DNA of 64,000 nt from Juglans regia (lineage: Eukaryota > Streptophyta > Magnoliopsida > Fagales > Juglandaceae): positions 30,353,044 through 30,417,043 of the forward strand of contig NC_049911.1 of the NCBI RefSeq assembly GCF_001411555.2, read 5' to 3'. Shown here piece by piece: positions 39,751 through 51,132 of the stretch. Within the stretch, counting starts at the first letter, position 1. Each line of letters begins with the position of its first letter. The position numbers and the translations under genes are program-made. The notes below the pieces were generated by a model that saw only the letters and a list, made by a program, of their open reading frames with translations, made no database searches and was not told the origin of the DNA.

Positions 39751-42700
39751 AATAAGTAGAGTGAGAAAAAGAGAAAATAAGTTAAAGCAAATTACATGCT
39801 AGGAAAGTGAAAATAACTGGTAGTCGTTACAAACAGAGACCAACATGAAGTTCAATAATCAAGACAATGAGTTGACCCAATTACATCCTCACATCACAAT
39901 GTAATGCACATCATCATAATATGCATGTGCATTACACAATGTCTTTGCACTTATGAGAAACTCTGGAGATTGAGACTCAACTAACAGGGACACCTACTGT
40001 ACATTAATTTGTTTATTATTATAGTTCAGCATCTTGTTCTTCATTTCTAACTACGTTTTCCATATAGATCCAAAGCTATGATAACAAGATCCAGGACGAC
40101 CAAGAATAGACGACATTTGCATACACTCCCAAAAGCCCCAAAATCTACAAGCAAGGATTTGATGACAGTAACATTTTTACTCAACCTCCACATCTTGCCT
40201 ATTGTGGGTGGGCTGATAAAAGCAGCTTTCAAGTTCTTTTTTCCATAATTCCCACTTAAGTAGCTAAAGTTGTTAACTTTACTAGAGGCAATACCTCAAG
40301 TGAGACAAACCGCAGGTTGAGGAATTTGGATGAGATATCTTCCCGTGTCTCTTTTTGCCTCTCTTTCCACTCTTCCCACAAATAACTGTCATTTAAAGGT
40401 TGTAATGAGTATGCCAACATTTTGCAAGATGTAACTTCCAAAAAGCTATAACCAAACAAGTTTAGAATGACAAAGAAAATATAATTGTGTAAGTAAGAAA
40501 CATTAGAGTCATTAGTGAAAAAGAGAGGGAATGAATTGATGAAAAGCACAATTTGAATTTTGAGCCATAAACAATGTTGTTCTTACATTTTCTTTTTATT
40601 TTTTATAAGTACACAAGTAGGGCCATGCTCCAGATATTCTGGTACAATTCCTTGGGATATGAAAGGGAGAGAGAGTCTATCTTGATGGCATCTCCAGATA
40701 TTATTTGATGACATAAGCTCCAGATATTATTTGATGACATGTAATTTTATTTGGGGTTTTGAATGTAAGAACTACATTGTTTAACATAGGGATATTATCT
40801 CCAAAAACAGTTTGTATCTCCTCTCTCTCTCTCTCCCACTCTCTCTCTCTCACACACACATACAATGAGATAAACATATGGGAAGACAAAAATAAACTAA
40901 TATTTGCATATAATGCTGCATATTCTTCCAGATAACACGGTAAATAATGTCAGGAAATACTTATAAAAAAAATAATGTCAGGAAACAGAAAAATATGGAC
41001 TTCCAACACTTCAAGGATACCTTTGAATAAGATTTTTTATACCCGTATGACTTCCTTTGATAGAATCCATATGCAATATACATGATATTTTAGGCGACTT
41101 CTCCAAATCTTCATCTGAAAACATTACAAAATAATGAATGACAGGAATATTAAGAAAAAGGGGTAATTCATCCCAGAAGAGGGCATACCCTCTAATCTAG
41201 CCACTTCACCAGGATGACATATGACTATTAGGCTCCAATGCAGACTGTCATCAGCATGCAAATATAGTTCACATTAGTGCCCGAATTTAATAGAAGCTAC
41301 CCTATAAGAAGATTTTGAGTTCAAAATCTTACTTGAAGTTTATAGGAATGAATATGTAATCTTTCTCAAATATATCAACTTTCCTCGTCCATTTACGAAC
41401 ACGTAGAAAAGCAGCCCGACCGTCAGAAGCACTAGTTGGATCTTTGTCCATGTCAGCCAGCTTCCGAAAGAAAAAACTATTAAAAAAGTGGAAACGGTGT
41501 TTATCCTCAGGTTGAATCTGATTCTTCAAATACCTGCCAACCAAATACAATTCTAAATAGTCAATAGCCTTTTTTAAGTCCAATGGTGCATCCATCCTCC
41601 CAATAAGAGGTGTTGGGGGGGGGGGGGGGGGGTGAGGTAATTGTTTCAGCCCCAAATTAGAGTGCGAGTTACTTACTAGTACAAAAAGAGATATTTTAAC
41701 AGGAATACTTAAGTATAGGAGCAAACCTATAATCAGAATAGATTCAATACTGATTACAGCTCCATTAGTAACTTAGATATGCTTAATTCAAGTTTTGAAA
41801 ATAAGTCAGCGGAGACTAATCATAACTGCAACCTGCAAATGGCTGGAAGAAACAGTTTTTTAAAGGAAGAAGGTAACAGAGATTTTTTGTTTTTTTGGTA
41901 GACTTGAGCTTCAAAAATGACTGTCCAATTATGCAGTAAGGACTAAGGAAAATTAGTCCAGCAAAGACGCAAACTCCAACTAAAAAAATGATAGGTCATA
42001 TTTAAATGAAAACAATAATTAATGAATAGGACGTACTTGATGTAAAAATCAATGATCGTATCATTTATGAATGTTTCCGGTTGTAATAGATCAACATCTC
42101 TCTTACTGATGGAAACAGCATCAGGGTCCCCTTTTGGATAGACAACATCTTCAAAAGGCTGATCAAAACTGTATATCAATATGTCACAGTTATTCAGTGC
42201 ACAATACAGTACTAAACCACAAAAATAGCACCAGTGCATATTGTGCTCTACAGCAAAAAGTTAAACAAGAGCTACCATTAAGAAGTATGACAAGATGAAT
42301 AGTCTGAAAAAGACAGCATTTCGCTTCAAAAAGTGGGGGAATGAAAATTTATTCAACAAATGTTCTCAAAATGCCGCCATTATCCAATGCAAAGAAAATT
42401 CAAAATCTTCTGCTGAGGTTAAGTTGACACAAAATGGGCTTTAATTTTAACAACCAAACAAGTCTCTTTCCGTCTGCTATACTTTTTACAAAAAACCATT
42501 CTGACAGTTTTATCAGGTTCTTATAATCTAATTTATTGATCATTTAAGCCATCAAAAAGGCGTACATGGGTGTTTCATGCAAATGCATGAAAGGATCTCA
42601 GCCTATTCATGCATCAAAAGAGAAAAACAACACATGAAAGAATATAAATAGAAAAGATGAACACATAAAGAAAATACGGCAGGAATACAGAAGAACATTG

Positions 42701-45700
42701 TAACAAAGCCAGTCAAGTGCATCAAAATTTACATATACATTAGACTGAGTTATAGGTAAATTTTCACTCACTTTGGAAAATAATGCCTCTGTCCATGTAA
42801 TTCATCCCCATCCATTCCCAGGTCCGTACTACAACAAAAAAGAATAAGTTGACTGTCACAAAACAATGCCCAGGTCATAATTTCCAGAATACTAGCAAGT
42901 TATCAAGTCATTGTTGCGAATCAACCAATGGTACACTGGAAGTGCAAAAGAATAGGAGAAGAATATCGCTCTAAAGTAACAACTAATCTGAAATTTCATT
43001 GTGGGATGGAAGACAACATACGATTAGGGAATAGCATCATTCAATTTTTATCCTTTATATTTAGTAAGTTGGCAAAATCCAATATTGAATGATAGTTATC
43101 AAACCCTACAGCTTATAAGACTACTCGGTTTTCACTTGAAACAAGAAACAGTATTGAGTTGTGAAAAAAAAATATAAGAAAAATAAAATACGTTAAGGAA
43201 AACTAAAAAACTTACTCAACCATGATATTCCATACAGCCATGTACTTTACATTCATCGAGGTGATCACTTCCTGTTTGTGGGACCAATTAGGGTCAACAA
43301 CTGCAATCTTTAATTCCTCAATGCCTGGAAATTGACACGTGAAGGTTCTTAGCAAACCACGAAACTAAACTACTATGAGCTTGACTCTTATGTCCTAACA
43401 AACGTGAAAACATAAATCTAAACTAATAAAGTTTCAAAAAATAAAATTAAACCACATCCTATTCAAGACAATGGGGTTCATGCATATATTAAAAACCTAA
43501 ATGATCCAAAGATTATGTCTCATATATTTTTATATGTAAATACTAAAAATGGTATTTATATACATATAGATTGAATTGTAATAAGAGCCTCACTGAAATT
43601 AATGATATAGACTACCTATAAGTATTCACTTGCACTTATTTACTTATAAAAATAAAAAAAAGAGAGTATTCACTTGCAACCATTTTTAATAACTGGTATT
43701 ACTTTTTTTTTTTATTAGCACCGGGCGTCCATAACAAAGTCCAAACTAATCCCAGGGGTGCACAAGCCATCGGCAAAGAGTTTCCCGTCAATGCACCTTA
43801 AGTAATTTAGAGGGAAAATTCCTCGAGTTCAATGGCCCCTATAAATTGTTTGCACCCAAGGGTTTGAACCTTAGAGGAAGCATACAACCAAGACCAAGAC
43901 TCTTATCCCTTAAGCCAACAACTAGAGATTCTAGTATTACTTACAACCATAACCTTCCATCTTAATTAATCTAATAAAAGAATGCTTTTGTTAAAAGACT
44001 AAATGATAATGTGCCCCCTTTATCCACCTCATATTCTAAACTCTTAAATTTTAATCTCACTATGTATGTACGACATCGAGTTGATATCGTTTAATTACCC
44101 ATAGTTAAAGGTCATTGAAAGGGAAGTGAGTATTCGTACAATAACTGGAGAGAAAGTGAGCATCAGAAAACTAAGGAGTTCAGTATTAGTTTCTTTAAAC
44201 TAACAAAACATTTGAAGTGCTAATCATTTTTTATTGGGAAAAATGATGAATAATACGAGTTTGAAATTATTTAAAGTGCTAGTCTGTAACATACAGATCG
44301 AGAAATAATAATAATAATAAATAAACACATAAATAAATAAAATAATAAAATAATTTGATTTTAGTCTAGTTATTATTTAATTAGTAAACATTTTTATTTT
44401 CGAATAGTATTATTATTAATTGATAAATGTAGTCAAATTCGGGTTGGAATTTTCCTCATTTAAATTATCAGTTTATTTCTCTTACTAAGTTTCGAATCCT
44501 AATACATTGACCGAGTCCCTCTTGAAGTAAACTACCGATCTTTGTATAGAACTATTCTGGTTATTAGAACCTTAGCCACTGACCGAGTTTCACCCTATGG
44601 AAGCCGGTGATCAACTTCAAGTTGAACTCGTCCATCCATTCATCCCATCTATATATATCCCTTTTCCCTTGCAAAATTGAAAACACAACAAGACAACACA
44701 ACACCATAGTCTTTCCTTTCCTCAACCCAGGTTGCACCCTAAGCCATTCTCCTTTCGACAAGCCACGTCCATCTCTCTAGACCTCTCAAAGCTTTTTGCC
44801 GCCGTAGCCCTCGGCTCAGTCACTAGTTCCGTAGCATCCCCCTTTCCCACAGTCCATCACGCGATTTTCTTTCTCGGTAAGCTCTCTGTCAATTTTTCTC
44901 CCACTTTCAAATGCCTTGTTTCTTCTGTGTTATTTTCTTCTAGCATCAAACACCTTAAAATAGATGTGCTAATGGTTGTTGTACTTCCCAAGGATATTCT
45001 CGGTAGCAATTTCATATAGCATTAAAAAAAATGAAAGCTCAATTACCTTGCTACTCTCTCTCCCCTTCTCTCTAATGTAATTTGCTATATGTCTCTCTTT
45101 CAATGGCTTTTATTCATCCATTTGTTTAACATCATATCACACTGGAAGCTACTACATAGGTAGCTAGTATTAATCATGCTATTGTTAGCCAAGTCAAAAG
45201 CGTTGGGTAACTTTCCATAAAGTATAGAATTTTAATTTGGAAGCTCAATTACAATCCTACCCTTTATTCATAGTTACACTCTACTCTACAGCATGTGGTT
45301 TCGATGTTTCTCCAGACCTCTTCCACTATTTTCACGTAACTCTCCCCACCCACATAAATATTTGCAGTCCAAGCCCTCGGTCCCTCTCTATCCCTCCTTG
45401 AGATGTTTCAATTACAGAAATACCCATACCTAATTAGTATTAATTGCTGGAAATATATTCACAGTTAAAATAAGAATTTTAGATTATAGGAAAAATAGAT
45501 TAATTTAGTATGTAAGTGTTTAATTAGAATTTATGCAAATTATGTCTATTTTATAGTTGACCAATTTCAAGCCAGAAATATTGGATTAGCTTTGCGAGGT
45601 AAGTAACTTGATCATAAATTAGGATTAGCATAAGTTAACTAGTTATATATATTGTTATATAGTCTAGGGGAGGGCAGCGGGGTGCAGGGCCCCGCTACCC

Positions 45701-48700
45701 CTCCTCGCCCCCGCCCATGCGGGGCGGGGTTCCGTCCCGCTCTAGCGGGTTGCAAGGGGCCATGCCCGCACCCCTGGAGGGAAACGGAGGCAGGGGATGG
45801 AGAGGGCTAAGCCCCGCTCTGCTTTTCCCCCTCCCCGCATTATATATAAAATTTAAATTTATAAAAAATAAAATAAAAAATCTCATAAGTGAAACGGCCC
45901 CGTTTTGTCCATGAGAAAACGGCGCCATCTCAACTTAAGTTAATTTCCCCCCCCCCCCTCCCCCCCCTTCGCGTCTTGACTCTTCTCGAACTCTCCTATC
46001 TCTCAAACTCACTCTCTAGCGCTCTCTTGATCTCTTCTCTCTCTCTCTCTCTCTCGCACGACTGCACAAGCACCACGGTCCACCGTCATTTGAACTTTGA
46101 ACTTCGCTGCGCCAAACTCCAAAGGTAAGACTCCCAGACCTAGATTTTTTTTTTTTTTTTAAGTTTTGGATTAGAGATTGGAGGAAGGATGAGTTGAATC
46201 GGAGATGGAGGATGTGAATGATTGTGAATTTGTGTGCTGTGGATTCTGATTTGTGCATGTGTTTGAAATTGATGTCGCCTCTGTCACTGTTTTTATTTTT
46301 ATTTTTTATTATTATTTTATTCTTATTATTATTATTTTTTGTAGTTTGTAGTTTCTACCTTCTGAGTGTTCAGATTGGAACCCTAAATTGATTTAGAATT
46401 TTAATCCGAAACCCTAAATTGATTTAGGGGTTTTAATTGAAACCCCTTAATATAGTCAAACTAAATGAATGCAAAAATGAACAAGAATTTTTTTTTATTG
46501 GCACTGGGTATCCAGGAACAGCGTCTCGACTAATGTCAGGGGTGCACAAGCCGTCGGCAATGAGTTTTCCGCAAGTGCACCTCAGGTAATTCAAGGAGAA
46601 AATCCCCCAGTCTGATGGCCCCTAGAGATTGTTTGCACCCAAGAAGATCAAGGCCTTTACCCCCAAGCCCAAGGCCTTTACCACTTAAGCCAACCCCTAG
46701 GGGTTGCAAAAATGAACAGGAATAAAGATCAATTTATGTAAGTTGTTGAACTGTACTAACCTGAAGTGCTACAAACATTATTAGTTTGAGCTACATCCTT
46801 CGCTATTACACGGAGCTTTATAGTGACAGTTTCAACCTGAAGGAAGCCAACATGAGAAGGTATATAACTTCAAAATCAAACATATAAAAACATCTGAACA
46901 AATACGTAAGAACTCAAGAACTCACTCTTTGCATCCACTGGCACCCAATATCAATAAGATCATCAACTCCACATTCAAATTCAAAGGTTCCTTCATTTTC
47001 GTGAGGAGTTGAACCACTGATTTTGATGGAACTGCGTGAAAAAGTTAACAGGGGGGCTGTACAATAAATATCTCGATATATAACATAATCAGGACAAAGC
47101 ACGACCTCCATATATATGTCATCCTGTGAATTTCATAAGAGGATAAGCCACAAGTCAAAAGGGCTTCTCAACACTACAATAGAGATAATAGAGCTAAATG
47201 TACCACAGGTATTAATCCTATTTGCAAATAATTTACACCCTCAAAAGAATTCACTTATTAATGGAATTCTAATACAAGCAACAATAATGGCACTATACAT
47301 GTTCTGAGTCCAAACAGAGAAGACAACATAATCCACACTGAATAGCTTGTCTTTCAGATCTAAACAGTATCAATTTGGACCTCAAGAAAGTTAAGAGAAA
47401 TTCAGCTCAATCTCTGTTTCAGTAATCCCAATCTTTTTCAATCTATCAAAAGAAAAGATACTGACCATTTCCATACTGCCAAAGCAATGATCTGATGAAT
47501 AGCCATTTAATGAAACTGAAATTATATAACAAAATACAGTAAGAAGATGGAGGTGATCCACCTAAATGCAAAGCACACAATGGGGTTAATAAGTATTAAG
47601 AGTCCTCTAAGAAAATACCACTATCATCTGCAATTTCAGAAGTAGGACTTGATGGAGAATTCCCATTCATGCTCTCATCAGCATCCGAGACTACATCAAC
47701 TGGCTCATTCTGCAAAAATTCTAAGAAAAGTAAATCATAAATTTGAATATTCATGTCTTGCCTTCATAATTAGTTAGTACAGATATAAAAGCCAAAGTAC
47801 ACTGGACGACGGAGACTTCAAAAGGTCATAATTTATCTGGCCTTTCCCTGGTGGAGGAGCTTCAGGGCACGAATCTTTTCTCTCCAGTTCAGAAGGGAAA
47901 TTTCTGGATTTGTTAGTTTCTAATATAAAATCAGGTTGTTCTTGACTAACAGAACTGGAATGCAGACCAGTATCCAGCACAGACAACTCTTCCTTTTGGG
48001 TAAAGTTCTCTTCCTCTGGGTCCAGAGGGGTATATGATTCAGCATTCTCACAACTACGGTCACAGTCAATTGCATCAACATCTACAGAATGTACACAGCC
48101 GTCCTCCTTTCTTTCGATGTTGGCTTCCTCTCCCTGGGCAGCTACAAACAAATGCAGTGCATGAACGATAGTGTTCAATCAAGTCAGTTTGGAGCAAGCT
48201 TAGAAAAAAGAACAAAAAGTTAAACATATCCAAAACAGGTACATCAAATGTAATAAGAATGGGAATTTAAGAGGCATGGAAAACCAATTCAAACAGAAAA
48301 AAATGTTTAGCGCAAATGTAGCCTGACAGCATGAGACTGAAAGTGGGTAAACTGAAACAAACTTATTATATGATTGTCAGTCTGTACTTATAAAAAACAA
48401 ATTGATTGCCAGTCTGACCTAAATCAAAATAATCTGCCTCCGCATAAGTTTTCCAGGCCGTATTAGAATAGCTACTGAAGTCCAGCCAACTGTCAACTTA
48501 ACAGTAAAATCCTAACCTTATAAATTTTTGTTATACCCCCCAAAAAAAGTGTGAAAACCATCAATTGACAGTGACATCCTAGACTTTGAATCCTCCTTTG
48601 GGCAAGACAAACTCCAGACTTAAGAATGAACATAAAACTACAGGCCTCTGCTTGAAATTCAACTCAGTATGCGTTAATACCAACTAATCATAATCAGTCA

Positions 48701-49691
48701 TGTGAATCCCTTTTCCCAGCTGATATGGAAGAACTCAACAAATTTAGATAATTTTTTTTGGCAATTATTAAAATAGAAAATTCAATGGCATAGACTAGAC
48801 CAAGCCTTGTTGGAACTACTCCTCAATGTTTACTTGCAAATTATACTGACAATTCTTCCTACATCTCCTCGAGAAAATAAGACAGTGTAGGGAGCAATAC
48901 ACAGCATATCACTTAACCAAATGCGACATTGCACACATTCTAGTCAAGATGTCCATTGAATACACTAGCACAAGTAGAAAGCAGAAGAAAGAGTAACGGG
49001 ATAAACCATTTTCACACCTACAAGAAGTGAAACCCTAAGAACAAACTTCAGACTCGGTCTTCAATAAATCTTGTCAGAGGGTAACACAACCAAACCTTCT
49101 CTCGTACAAGGACAATTTGGTGAAATAGATAATCACCATCGATGGAAACATGCCTAGTTACCATTCTGACGAGAAATTAATAGCGCAACAGAGTTCTAAA
49201 TAAGAGATTCAGAAATCACGACATATGCCAAAATTGAACACGTTCGGTTCTTGTTTCTCGAGCTCCAAAAGTTTAAATAACAGATAAATGCACATCTGCA
49301 TTCTGCACTGTTTCACCTGATATAGCATTCATTCCCGAAAAATACCGCGTAAATTCATGGCCAAAAGATGTAGCGAAAATTAAAGTTGCTACACGAACAC
49401 GAAGAACTGTTTTCCGCGTCCTCGAATTACCAAATAGATCACAGAGTTTTTGTGGAGAAAATCAAGATAAAAAGTTCCATTTTGGTTCCCCGGAAACTGC
49501 AGAAAGAAAAGAAAAGACAGAATTGAAGGAACGTTACCGCATTCGAGAAACTCGTACTTCAACACGGCATGATCATCGAGATTGGGGTTTTTTAATTTCT
49601 CGAGGAATTTTCTCCCGGCCTCCAATTCAGGGAGCTCATCCTCTTCCTTGAAATCGAACACGTCGAAAGCTCTACGCGGCGAGCTCTTCAT
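31646..49691 (-). CDS. ULP2-like SUMO protease (SPF1/SPF2 type), C48 cysteine peptidase
   Basis: Removes SUMO from target proteins, probably in the nucleus. Exons: 49691-49538, 48141-47801, 47709-47619, 47515-47466, 47123-46926, 46836-46761, 43324-43216, 42828-42772, 42168-42037, 41533-41333, 41244-41189, 41114-41021, 40385-40295, 39665-39546, 39134-38712, 32308-31646, summing to 952 codons (951 aa). Arabidopsis SPF1, as I recall, is of similar length. The catalytic His-Asp-Cys triad is visible: His about 472 in LHWSLIVICHPGE, Asp about 505 in LHMDSIKGSH, and Cys about 560 in ENSFDCGLFLLHYLE, with the oxyanion Gln just before it (LPQQEN). Substrate-site motifs INDTIIDFYIK and FFRKLAD precede them. 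The long acidic, Ser-rich N- and C-terminal arms fit the ULP2 class rather than ULP1. The C-terminus carries a repeated VAESCGQ flanking a basic KKPRL patch. The gene spans 18 kb because of a LINE in the last intron and other insertions. All coding exons are intact. Confidence 0.93.
32531..32545. repeat. LINE target-site duplication, left copy
   Basis: AACTCCACATAACAC, 15 bases, identical to 38578-38592 on the other side of the LINE. Confidence 0.9.
32907..33869 (+). pseudogene. LINE ORF1 (DUF4283 and CCHC zinc knuckle)
   Basis: One reading frame broken by a single in-frame TAA at 33297-33299. The first part (RWGLFGTCMVSSMRRFRNVFVRMTNEEDF) and the region WTPDFNEDYEPPLIPVWVFLPGLLPHFY match plant LINE ORF1/DUF4283 proteins. 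A CCHC knuckle CNKCNQQGHNHSTC lies at about 33628-33669. After 33869 the frame shifts. Such proteins bind LINE RNA. The true start may be upstream of 32907. Confidence 0.8.
34014..38240 (+). pseudogene. LINE ORF2 (endonuclease, reverse transcriptase, RNase H-like), broken
   Basis: Successive frame pieces cover an AP-type endonuclease (34100-34630, with WVFCGDFNII), a linker with NWLK-like WLKVGDQNSKFFHA (about 35300-35345), the reverse transcriptase (35640-36560: FIPGRSIFENI, VKLDMSKAYDRVDW and the catalytic YADDIVIF at about 36273-36296), a zinc-binding-like region with HIEDLNHVLCTG (about 37452-37487), and an RNase H-like end with LNTDGSS (near 37870) and IFREGNVVVDFLA (near 38190). Several stops and frameshifts (for example near 34300, 34630, 36030 and 36569) and a MITE at 35038-35245 interrupt it. 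Confidence 0.85.
35038..35245. mobile_element. Family A MITE nested in LINE ORF2
   Basis: Bounded by CTAAG at 35033-35037 and 35246-35250. Reading the LINE frame directly from one CTAAG to the sequence after the other keeps ORF2 open and gives an expected LINE peptide across the joint, so both borders and a 5-base target duplication are well supported. The element reads GCCTTGTTTGCATTCAAAAT ... CTCATCTCTGAATCCAAACC. Its middle has an internal duplication of TTTTCACACAAAATATAATA. Confidence 0.9.
38578..38592. repeat. LINE target-site duplication, right copy
   Basis: AACTCCACATAACAC follows the LINE A-run and is identical to the left copy. Confidence 0.9.
39160..39222 (-). mobile_element. Truncated SINE 3'-end fragment in ULP2-like intron
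   Basis: TTGTTGGCACCAGGTGTCTG and AGAACAGTGTCCCAACTAA match the 3' part of the SINEs at 43705 and 46489. The body beyond is missing, so this is a 5'-truncated or eroded copy. Confidence 0.65.
39721..39744. repeat. (AG)12 microsatellite in ULP2-like intron
   Basis: A simple AG run in an intron of the SUMO protease gene, between the exons at 39665-39546 and 40385-40295. Confidence 0.95.
40690..40741. repeat. Tandem duplication of a 26-base unit
   Basis: CTCCAGATATTATTTGATGA occurs twice in a row within an intron of the ULP2-like gene; the copies are nearly identical. Confidence 0.85.
41615..41632. repeat. Uninterrupted run of 18 G
   Basis: Lies about 80 bases upstream, in transcript sense, of the ULP2-like exon at 41533-41333. 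The RNA would carry C18 there. It is a likely sequencing and length-variation hotspot. Confidence 0.9.
43705..43933 (-). mobile_element. tRNA-derived SINE in ULP2-like intron
   Basis: Flanked by GTATTACTT at 43696-43704 and 43934-43942. Read on the minus strand it has an A-box-like TGGCTTAAGGGATAAG near its 5' end and a B-box-like GGTTCAAACC at 43870-43861, the internal RNA polymerase III promoter of tRNA genes, and it ends in an A-run (T-run at 43703-43713 on the plus strand). Body 229 bases. It shares its whole length with the copy at 46489-46704. Confidence 0.85.
44287..45660 (+). mobile_element. Probable LTR-type retrotransposon remnant (solo or truncated LTR)
   Basis: Begins TGTAACATACAGATCGAG, like many Ty3/gypsy LTRs, and contains a TATA box (TCTATATATATCCC, about 44649) followed by a C/T- and CA-rich leader. 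A splice-donor-like GCGAGGTAAGTAACTTG lies near 45594. No gag or pol is present, and the right end and a target duplication could not be fixed. It lies in the large intron of the ULP2-like gene. It could also be an unrelated captured promoter. Confidence 0.4.
45664..45838. other. Isolated GC-rich island in an AT-rich intron
   Basis: About 175 bases dominated by GGGGCGGGG, GCCCCGC and similar words, with short inverted repeats, in a window that is otherwise about two-thirds A/T. It does not look like coding sequence. It may be part of a GC-rich transposon or an unrecognised element. Confidence 0.6.
45839..46450. other. CT-rich, 5'UTR-like segment in a ULP2-like intron
   Basis: Holds C-runs (45947-45966), a (CT)n tract (46036-46055), then sequence ending CCAAAGGTAAGACTCC near 46120 that looks like a plus-strand splice donor, and a T/A-rich stretch that could be an intron. 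It resembles the first non-coding exon of a plant gene, but no protein-coding exon follows. It may be a captured 5' end inside a transposon. Confidence 0.3.
46489..46704 (-). mobile_element. tRNA-derived SINE in ULP2-like intron, with 19-base target duplication
   Basis: Flanked by TGCAAAAATGAACARGAAT at 46470-46488 (A) and 46705-46723 (G), one mismatch. The minus-strand copy starts AACCCCTAGGGGTTGGCTTA (A-box TGGCTTAAGTGGT) and ends with an A-run. The B-box found in the other copy is disrupted here, so internal transcription is probably lost. Confidence 0.88.
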
Positions 49692-50244
49692 TACCAGCTT
49701 GACAAATTAGGTTCCGAACTAGTGAGCGGGTATTTAGGGTTTGTGAAACTCCGGCGAAATTGAGAGATGAAAATCTCGAGCAGACGGATGCGTGCCCTAA
49801 TTTGCGCATGAAACTAACCAATCAGTGGGTGTTCGGATAAAAACTCAGATTTGCAGGGACTTGGTAGTAAGTTCACGCGCATTTGAAAGATGGCGTATCA
49901 CATTGTAATTTTAAAAAAAACATATATATATATATATACAAAAATAAAAAATTCTATATGTAGTACTCTTTTATACATTGTGAGTGATTGTATATTTTTT
50001 TAATATAAAATAATTATCGTGAATAATCATATTAATATTAATAGAATGTATAAAAAATATGTAAAAATAATTATACGTATAAGAGCTCTACAAAAATACT
50101 TAATAATATTTCATTATATTTGAAAATAAATTGATTTACTTGTGATCTAACTCAATAATTCGTAAGGCATCTAAAATTTATAATTTTTTCACTGTTAATA
50201 AATCCAATGCAATACAAAAAGAAAGAAGAAGTTACTCTTCACAC

Positions 50245-50402
50245 TAGTAGCTCCTGTTGGGGGTTTCAGTTTTTTTATTATTATTTTTAGTTAGTAATTA
50301 AGTAAATATTTTTTAATAATATTTTGAATTTAAAACAAAATAAAAATGTTAAAAAAATATATATATAAAAATAAAATCAAAATAAACCAACAGGAGCCCT
50401 AG
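50245..50402. mobile_element. Small MITE-like element with GGCTCCTGTTGG-type inverted ends
   Basis: The left end AGTAGCTCCTGTTGGGGGTT mirrors the right end AAATAAACCAACAGGAGCCC. The centre is about 130 bases of A/T. No coding content. Confidence 0.6.
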
Positions 50403-50464
50403 AGCCATCCATAAAGAAATAGGATATCTCATATATTTAATTAATCACACTTAATTGTATTTGA

Positions 50465-50640
50465 ATGTTGAACTAAGTTAAGTTGAGTTGAGTTGAGAAT
50501 ATAAAATATTATTAGAATATTATTTTTTAATATTATTATTATTTTGAGATTTGAAAAAATTGAATTGTTTATTATATTTTATATTAAAATTTTAAAAAAT
50601 TATAATAATAAGTTGAGATGAATTTAAGAATCAAACGAAT
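50465..50640. mobile_element. MITE-like repeat, family A copy
   Basis: GTTGAGTTGAGTTGAGAATA, ATTAGAATATTATTTTTTAA, TTTGAGATTTGAAAAAATTG, TTTATTATATTTTATATTAA, then TAATAAGTTGAGATGAAT. Confidence 0.65.
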
Positions 50641-51132
50641 ATTAATATAATGTGCTTCATACGCGTTTGAGGAGAGCGTACAATTTTGAGATCGTTGATG
50701 CCATGGTTTGAGCTCCTTTGACACAGTGTCATTCACTATTCAGACCAAACATGTAAATACCGAGTCAACAAATTGGCAAATTCGACCTTTTCCGATAGAA
50801 AGTTTTTCACTATTTCTTTTTGGAAAATGTTAGGTATAGACACTTTGGCACACCCATCCCCCCAATTCTTCCATTGCTAGTTGTGCTTTGATGGTAATTG
50901 GTGAAGTCGAATCTGCGATTTTGAAAAAAAAATCAAAAAAGCCAAAAGAACATATAGGTTTTGGAAAAAAAAAATTTTGAATCTAGTAAATCATGGAGAA
51001 GGTGAAGCTAAATCTCCCGTTTTGGAAAAAAATAAAAATGGGGTGTAATTTAATCTTACAAGTTCTCAGCTTATAATCTTAGGTATATAGTTCAAGTTTT
51101 GTTTTATTTGCTTTCGAGGATTAGTAAATATA

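Larger units (their letters stand above)
49692..51132. other. Promoter side of the ULP2-like gene and intergenic DNA
   Basis: The first about 150 bases are likely 5'UTR and core promoter. The rest is AT-rich, with a (TA)n run at 49922-49938 and two MITE-like elements listed separately. No other gene is seen. Confidence 0.5.

Noticed and set aside
44732..45019. 95-codon plus-strand frame in a ULP2-like intron
   Set aside because: No recognised motif. It lies in the leader of a probable LTR-like element and has no supporting exon structure.
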